DNA of 10,537 nucleotides from Pirellulales bacterium (GTDB lineage Bacteria > Planctomycetota > Planctomycetia > Pirellulales > JALHLM01): assembly GCA_022844585.1 (NCBI GenBank), contig JALHLM010000009.1, positions 1 to 10,537 of the forward strand, read 5' to 3'. Position 1 is the stretch's first letter. Every line of letters begins with the position of its first letter. Shown here one piece after another: positions 6,093-10,537 of this stretch. The notes below the pieces were generated by a model. It did not search any database and was not told where the DNA came from. It was given only the letters and a program-made list of their open reading frames with translations. The translations under genes were made by a program, and so were the position numbers.

Positions 6093-9000
6093 ATGAAGCA
6101 GCGCACCTTGCGAGCGCAAGCGCTTGAACCGCGCGCGCTCTTAGCCGTCGACGTATCCCTGGACGCATTGTCCGGCGAACTTCGCATATTGGGAACGCCC
6201 AGCGACGACGTCGTCGAAGTGGCCGACGATCTCTTGTCGATCCACGTCACGGATACGAGCGGCGCCAAGCCCGAGCGGCAGTCGTTTTCGAAGTTGCTGG
6301 TACGATCGATCTCGTTCCGTGGAGGCCTGGGGGACGACGAGTTCGTCACCCGCGTGGACTTGCCGGCGTCGCTCTACGGCCAGGAAGGCAACGATACGCT
6401 CATCGGGGGACCGGCGGCCGACCTAGTCGTGGGAGGCGATGGCAACGACGTGTTGCGCGGCGGCGCAGGAATGGATCGGCTCATCGGGGGCATAGGCGCC
6501 GACCAGTTGTTCGGCGACGACGACGCCGATCGGCTGGAAGGCGAAGACGGCGACGATGTGCTCCGCGGTGGACGCGGTGACGACTATCTCCACGGCGGAA
6601 CCGGCGGGGATCAGCTGTACGGCGACGAAGGAGACGATTCGCTCACCGGCGCTGAGGACCGCGACTACCTCTACGGCGGACTCGGCAACGACATCCTGCG
6701 TGGCGGCGATACGCGGGATATCCTCCGCGGTAACGAGGGAGACGACCAACTCTTTGGCGACTCCGGCAGCGATCTCCTCCGCGGCGACGAAGGCAACGAT
6801 ACGCTGAACGGCGATGTCGGCTCGGATCAGCTTTATGGCGGAGCGGGCGATGACTCGCTCGACGGCGGCACGGGAGACGACACGCTCAATGGAGACGAAG
6901 ACGACGATCTGCTGATGGGCAGAGAAGGTGACGACATTCTCTCCGGCGGCGCGGGGAATGACGACCTGCGCGGCGATGACGGTCTGAATCAACTCTTTGG
7001 CGACGACGGCAACGACCTACTCTCCGGCGGACCCTTGGCTGAGCTACTCCGCGGCGGCGCTGGTAATGACGTACTGCGCGGTTCGGGCGGCGATGACGAA
7101 ATCTGGGGGGACGCCGGCTTCGACGTGCTCCGCGGCGATGACGGCGACGATGTCCTCAACGGCGGCCTCGATCGAGATGAGCTGTACGGCGAAAATGGCG
7201 TCGATCGTCTCGACGGCGGCGCGGGAAATGACACGCTCGACGGCGGTACGGGCGACGACACGCTTAACGGGGATGAGGACGACGATCTTTTGCTTGGCCG
7301 AGAGGGCGACGACGTTCTGACTGGCGGCACTGGGCATGATGATTTGCGTGGCGACGACGGAATCAATCAACTCTTCGGCGGCGATGGTAACGACCTGCTC
7401 ACCGGCGGACCGCTGGAAGACTTGCTGCGCGGCGGCCTAGGCAACGACGTGCTTCGTGGGATGGGCGGCGACGACGAGATTTGGGGCGATGCTGGGTTCG
7501 ACGTCTTGCGCGGCGACGATGGCGATGATCGACTGTACGGTGGATTAGACCGAGACGAGATTTACGGCGGTCTTGGCCAAGATCTCCTCGACGGCGACAA
7601 CGGCGACGACTGGCTCGTGGGCGACGACGGCAATGATCAAATCATTGGCCGCGCGGGACGCGATGAGATTTGGGGCGGCGACGGCGCGGATCGGATTTAC
7701 GGCGGTGACGACGCCGACATGATCAACGGCGGCGAAGGCGCCGACCTGATCCGTGGCGAGACCGGCAATGATGTCATTCTGGGCGGCGGTGGCGGCGACA
7801 ACATCAACGGCGACGACGGGAACGACGACATCCAAGGGAACGATGGCGACGACGAGTTGATGGGCGGGCGCGGCAACGATGTTGTACGCGGCGGCTGGGG
7901 ACTCGATCACGTTCGCGGATTGGACGGCGACGATTCCCTCTTCGGAGACCAGGACGCCGACATCCTCGTGGGCGGCCAAGGCGATGATGTGCTCGTCGGC
8001 GGCACGTCGCCGGACTTGTTGATTGGCGGTATTGGTGCTGACGTACTGGGCGGCAATGACGGCGGCGATCTGCTCGTCGGCGGCACCACAATCTATGACG
8101 ACGCGGCGGCCTCCCTGCGGTTGATTCTCAGTAATTGGAATGGCGCCGTCGTGTTCCAGGAGGCGGCCGAACACTTCTTGTCGAACCAGGCCAGTCCGTC
8201 GTTGCGGCCATTCGAAACCGTGTTTGATGACGGCGCGGCGGATTGGCTCGAAGGGGACGACGATCGCGATTGGTTCTTTTGGTTCTCGGCCGACACGATG
8301 GCCGACCGTCGTCAAGACGAATCGGTCACTGGGGGCGATCTTTCAAGTTCCGCCTGGATCAAGCGTTTGCACTTGGATCTGTTGGGCCGGCAACCCACGA
8401 GCGCGGAAGTGAAGCTGAACGAAGAAAGCTGGGAAGCCGGTTTCGACCCCAACGCGATTGTGCTTGGAATCGTGCGCGGTCAGGAATACCGTACGGAACA
8501 ACTGCGATTCATGTATCGCCAAACATTGGGGCGCGATATCTCCGCGGACGAAATCAACTCAGAATTGATCAAATGGGCCTTGGCCGGCGGTCCGGAGCGC
8601 ATTTGGGCCGATCTGTTGGGCTCCGCGGAGTTCTTCGCGGCGCATGGCTCGAATGATGCCGAGGCGGTTCAGGCGATGTTCAACGTCGTCTTGCGTCGTA
8701 CGGCTCCCGACGCCGAATTAGCCGTGTCGCTGGAGAGTCTACCAGGCGGCGCGCGCGCGGAGGTTGCCTACGATCTGCTCACCAGCGACGAGGCCCGCAC
8801 GACCTGGATCAACAATGCGCATCGCGAATTCCTGCACCGTGCTCCGGACGAAGCGGAATTGGATTATTGGCTCCGCCAATACCGCAAAGGCGTTTCGACC
8901 GAGCAGATTCAGTCTCGTCTCTTATCGAGCACAGCGCACCTCAATCAGCCGTACTTCGAAGCCACGGCTTTCGGTGCCACTCCCAATGATGCGTTGGACG

Positions 9001-10190
9001 ATACCGCCGCCATTCAGGCCGCAATTGATCTGGCCGGAATGGCGGGAAGCAGTGTTGTCTACCTCGGCCAGGGCTTGTTCGTGGCCGAGAACCTACGCAT
9101 CAGCGATTCACACATCAAATTCGTCGGGCCGGGCACGCTCAAGCTTCGAGGCAATTCTTCGGCTGTCGGCGTATTGACAGTAGAAGGTGACTTCAACGTT
9201 GTCGCTTACATCAGCATCGACGGTAACAAGCAAAGCGAACACACGGGACGCGCGGAAGGGTTGCGCGTAATCGGCAACGACAATCGCGTTTATCGCGTCA
9301 CTGCGAAAGACACGCTGTACGATGCCAACAGCAGTCCCGCCGGCATTAATTTTATGATTGGCGGCGCGCGGAATACGCTGATCGAAACCAAATCCTACAA
9401 TGCCGGTCACTCAAGCTATCGCCAAATCGGCAACGACAATCTTTACCGCGACATCAATGGCATCAACGCCCGAGTGAAGGGCTTCAACGGAATGGGCGAC
9501 GGGAGCAGTTTCACGGTGGACGGCGGTTACTTCGAGACCAATGCGCCGGACCACGAATTGGGCGTCAACAGTTTCCAGGTTGATCCGGGGCCATCAGGGA
9601 AGCGCATCCATCGCGTCGTGTTGAGAAACGTCGTGGCGAAAGGCCCCGAGAATAGCGTGCTGAAGACCACGAACGTGGCCAAGTTCGCGCTGGTCGATGA
9701 GATCGTGATCGAAAACAGCAGCTTCACGCATCGCGCCGAGAACATCTACTCGCTCCGCTTCGCCGAAGGAGTCGGCAAGGTCCTGTTGCGCGACGTGTTT
9801 CTCAGTCGCGCGATGTACATGGAGCAGGACACGCACGACGGATCCGGGCTCCAAGACCCGCTCGACGAATTGGTGATGCAGCGCGTGACGATCGGCGACG
9901 GCGTACATCGTCCGACATTCGCCATGGAGGAAGTCGAAGTCGGCCGGCTGCTGATCGACGATTGCCGCTTTATCGGCTACACCATCGCCGGAATCGATTG
10001 GGAGGCGCCCGAGGGAGAATACACGCAGATCGCGGTCACCGGTACGTTGTTCCGCGGCTGGAACGAGACGCGCACGACCTACGACATTTTGCCGAACGAC
10101 GGCGGCGAATTGGCCAACCCCGCCCGGCGCTATTGGTCCAACGTGAAACGCCGCAACGGCGGCGGCGCCGGTGCAGTGATGATGCCGTAG
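6093..10190 (+). CDS. Giant surface/secreted protein: LEPR-XLL, RTX repeats, DUF4214-like repeats, pectate-lyase-type beta-helix
   Basis: A 1365-residue mosaic. Residues 10-18 (ALEPRALLA) are the LEPR-XLL motif, an N-terminal signature of large planctomycete exported proteins that stands where a Sec signal would be. Residues 19-94 form a short beta-rich entry domain. Residues 95-665 are about 60 RTX nonapeptides (GGxGxDxLx), which form calcium-binding beta-rolls. Residues 666-745 are a degenerate cap (TVFDDGAADWLEGDDDRDWFF) often seen after such repeats. Residues 755-950 hold four helical repeats of about 50 residues resembling DUF4214 (starts near 755, 805, 858, 906). Residues 954-1340 begin with FGATPNDALDDTAAIQAAID, the opening of pectate-lyase-3/GH28-like parallel beta-helices, and continue as repeated VxxxN/D-rich strands. 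No YGFDPHE alginate-epimerase motif is present. The role is probably extracellular polysaccharide binding or modification. No C-terminal anchor is seen. The ribosome-binding site is weak. Confidence 0.9.
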   Translation: MKQRTLRAQALEPRALLAVDVSLDALSGELRILGTPSDDVVEVADDLLSIHVTDTSGAKPERQSFSKLLVRSISFRGGLGDDEFVTRVDLPASLYGQEGNDTLIGGPAADLVVGGDGNDVLRGGAGMDRLIGGIGADQLFGDDDADRLEGEDGDDVLRGGRGDDYLHGGTGGDQLYGDEGDDSLTGAEDRDYLYGGLGNDILRGGDTRDILRGNEGDDQLFGDSGSDLLRGDEGNDTLNGDVGSDQLYGGAGDDSLDGGTGDDTLNGDEDDDLLMGREGDDILSGGAGNDDLRGDDGLNQLFGDDGNDLLSGGPLAELLRGGAGNDVLRGSGGDDEIWGDAGFDVLRGDDGDDVLNGGLDRDELYGENGVDRLDGGAGNDTLDGGTGDDTLNGDEDDDLLLGREGDDVLTGGTGHDDLRGDDGINQLFGGDGNDLLTGGPLEDLLRGGLGNDVLRGMGGDDEIWGDAGFDVLRGDDGDDRLYGGLDRDEIYGGLGQDLLDGDNGDDWLVGDDGNDQIIGRAGRDEIWGGDGADRIYGGDDADMINGGEGADLIRGETGNDVILGGGGGDNINGDDGNDDIQGNDGDDELMGGRGNDVVRGGWGLDHVRGLDGDDSLFGDQDADILVGGQGDDVLVGGTSPDLLIGGIGADVLGGNDGGDLLVGGTTIYDDAAASLRLILSNWNGAVVFQEAAEHFLSNQASPSLRPFETVFDDGAADWLEGDDDRDWFFWFSADTMADRRQDESVTGGDLSSSAWIKRLHLDLLGRQPTSAEVKLNEESWEAGFDPNAIVLGIVRGQEYRTEQLRFMYRQTLGRDISADEINSELIKWALAGGPERIWADLLGSAEFFAAHGSNDAEAVQAMFNVVLRRTAPDAELAVSLESLPGGARAEVAYDLLTSDEARTTWINNAHREFLHRAPDEAELDYWLRQYRKGVSTEQIQSRLLSSTAHLNQPYFEATAFGATPNDALDDTAAIQAAIDLAGMAGSSVVYLGQGLFVAENLRISDSHIKFVGPGTLKLRGNSSAVGVLTVEGDFNVVAYISIDGNKQSEHTGRAEGLRVIGNDNRVYRVTAKDTLYDANSSPAGINFMIGGARNTLIETKSYNAGHSSYRQIGNDNLYRDINGINARVKGFNGMGDGSSFTVDGGYFETNAPDHELGVNSFQVDPGPSGKRIHRVVLRNVVAKGPENSVLKTTNVAKFALVDEIVIENSSFTHRAENIYSLRFAEGVGKVLLRDVFLSRAMYMEQDTHDGSGLQDPLDELVMQRVTIGDGVHRPTFAMEEVEVGRLLIDDCRFIGYTIAGIDWEAPEGEYTQIAVTGTLFRGWNETRTTYDILPNDGGELANPARRYWSNVKRRNGGGAGAVMMP
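6375..8090 (+). repeat. RTX nonapeptide repeat array (about 60 units of 27 bp)
   Basis: The coding sequence repeats GGCGGC-xxx-GGC-AAC/GAC-GAC-type 27-bp units from the YGQEGND segment (residue 95) to LLVGGTTIYD. Most units keep the Gly and Asp positions that bind calcium in parallel beta-rolls. Some are degenerate (for example LSGGPLAEL and LDRDE). The compositional bias also opens long false reading frames on the minus strand. Confidence 0.92.
6858..7613 (+). repeat. Higher-order tandem duplication: two copies of a 378-bp (14-nonapeptide) block
   Basis: Copy 1 is 6858-7235 (residues 256-381) and copy 2 is 7236-7613 (residues 382-507). They are adjacent, in frame and without gaps. By hand count 103 of 126 residues are identical (82%). 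Non-canonical units recur at the same positions in both copies (GPLAELL/GPLEDLL, GLDRDE, EIWGDAGFDV). This shows block duplication rather than independent repeat drift. Across residues 334-353 versus 460-479 the proteins are identical, while 12 of 20 codons differ silently. Confidence 0.85.
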
Positions 10191-10240
10191 TCGGCTGATG
10201 ACCGCTTGCCGTGCGGTCGCCGCTCGGCTTTACTGGCGGC

Positions 10241-10537
10241 ATGAACAACTCTATCCTCGCCGGCTTCGATCTCACCGGCAAAGTCGCCCTCGTTACCGGG
10301 GCGAGCAAAGGGATCGGCGCGGCGATCGCGCAGGGACTCGCGGCGTGCGGAGCGCTGGTCGTTGTCAGCAGCCGCAAGCAGGATGCCGTCGATGCGGTCG
10401 CGGCCGAGATTCGCGCGCAAGGCGGAAAAGCGGAAGCAATCGCCGCACACGCCGGCGACCCCGCTCAGTTGCGGAGTCTGGTGGACGCCTGCCAGCAGCG
10501 TTGCGGCGGCGTGGATATCGTTGTCAACAACGCGGCG
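10241..10537 (+). CDS. Short-chain dehydrogenase/reductase (SDR), N-terminal part, cut by right edge
   Basis: An open frame runs from the ATG at 10241 through the window end (99 codons). LTGKVALVTGASKGIG (11-26) contains the Rossmann TGxxxGxG cofactor motif. VDIVVNNAA (91-99) is the classical NNAG-type segment that stabilises the central sheet. VVVSSRK (40-46) after the second strand, with Ser-Arg rather than Asp, suggests NADP(H) over NAD(H). Classical SDRs are about 250 residues, and the Ser-Tyr-Lys catalytic residues would lie beyond the edge, so the substrate cannot be named. The gene starts 50 bp after the giant gene with no terminator between them. The Shine-Dalgarno match is weak (GGCGGC directly before the ATG). 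Confidence 0.9.
   Translation, partial: MNNSILAGFDLTGKVALVTGASKGIGAAIAQGLAACGALVVVSSRKQDAVDAVAAEIRAQGGKAEAIAAHAGDPAQLRSLVDACQQRCGGVDIVVNNAA

Noticed and set aside
6423..8315. Several long minus-strand frames opposite the RTX array, with repetitive Val/Ala/Ile-rich translations
   Set aside because: The 27-bp periodic codon pattern of the RTX repeats keeps the opposite strand free of stops. The apparent repeat protein is a mirror of that periodicity.
8952..10190. Beta-helix region considered as a mannuronan C5-epimerase catalytic module
   Set aside because: The opening motif fits the wider pectate-lyase-3 superfamily, but I find no YGFDPHE-like catalytic segment, so the specific enzyme name is not supported.

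Overview
The window is GC-rich and gene-dense. It looks like a chromosomal segment of a planctomycete, most likely of the Pirellulales type. The best clue is the N-terminal LEPR-XLL motif (ALEPRALLA) on a giant secreted repeat protein. A membrane-anchored PQQ-like beta-propeller protein and a DUF3352-like exported protein fit the same picture. I see no tRNA, rRNA, CRISPR array, insertion sequence or phage gene.

Layout: (1) 1-1376, minus strand: a PQQ/BamB-like beta-propeller protein with three N-terminal membrane helices, cut by the left edge. (2) 1377-1634: divergent intergenic region. (3) 1635-3422, plus strand: an exported protein of about 595 residues resembling DUF3352. (4) 3513-4448: a NagB-fold (glucosamine-6-phosphate deaminase-like) protein with several altered active-site residues. 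(5) 4627-5784: a PLP-dependent class V aminotransferase of the alanine/serine-glyoxylate type, preceded by a 9-bp inverted repeat. (6) 5785-6092: a probable terminator, a possible promoter and a 10-bp perfect inverted repeat in the leader of the next gene. (7) 6093-10190: a 1365-residue mosaic protein (LEPR-XLL, about 60 RTX nonapeptides, four DUF4214-like helical repeats, pectate-lyase-type beta-helix). (8) 10241 to the right edge: the start of a short-chain dehydrogenase/reductase.

The genes do not form an obvious single pathway. The first two encode envelope or exported proteins facing each other across a shared intergenic region. The middle two are central-metabolism enzymes (amino-sugar-like and amino-acid metabolism). 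The large protein is probably a surface or extracellular polysaccharide-acting or adhesive protein. It is the most interesting item here: its RTX domain contains a higher-order duplication of exactly 14 nonapeptides, and the RTX + DUF4214 + beta-helix order is the reverse of that in RTX-carrying alginate epimerases. I did not find a clear new multi-gene system.
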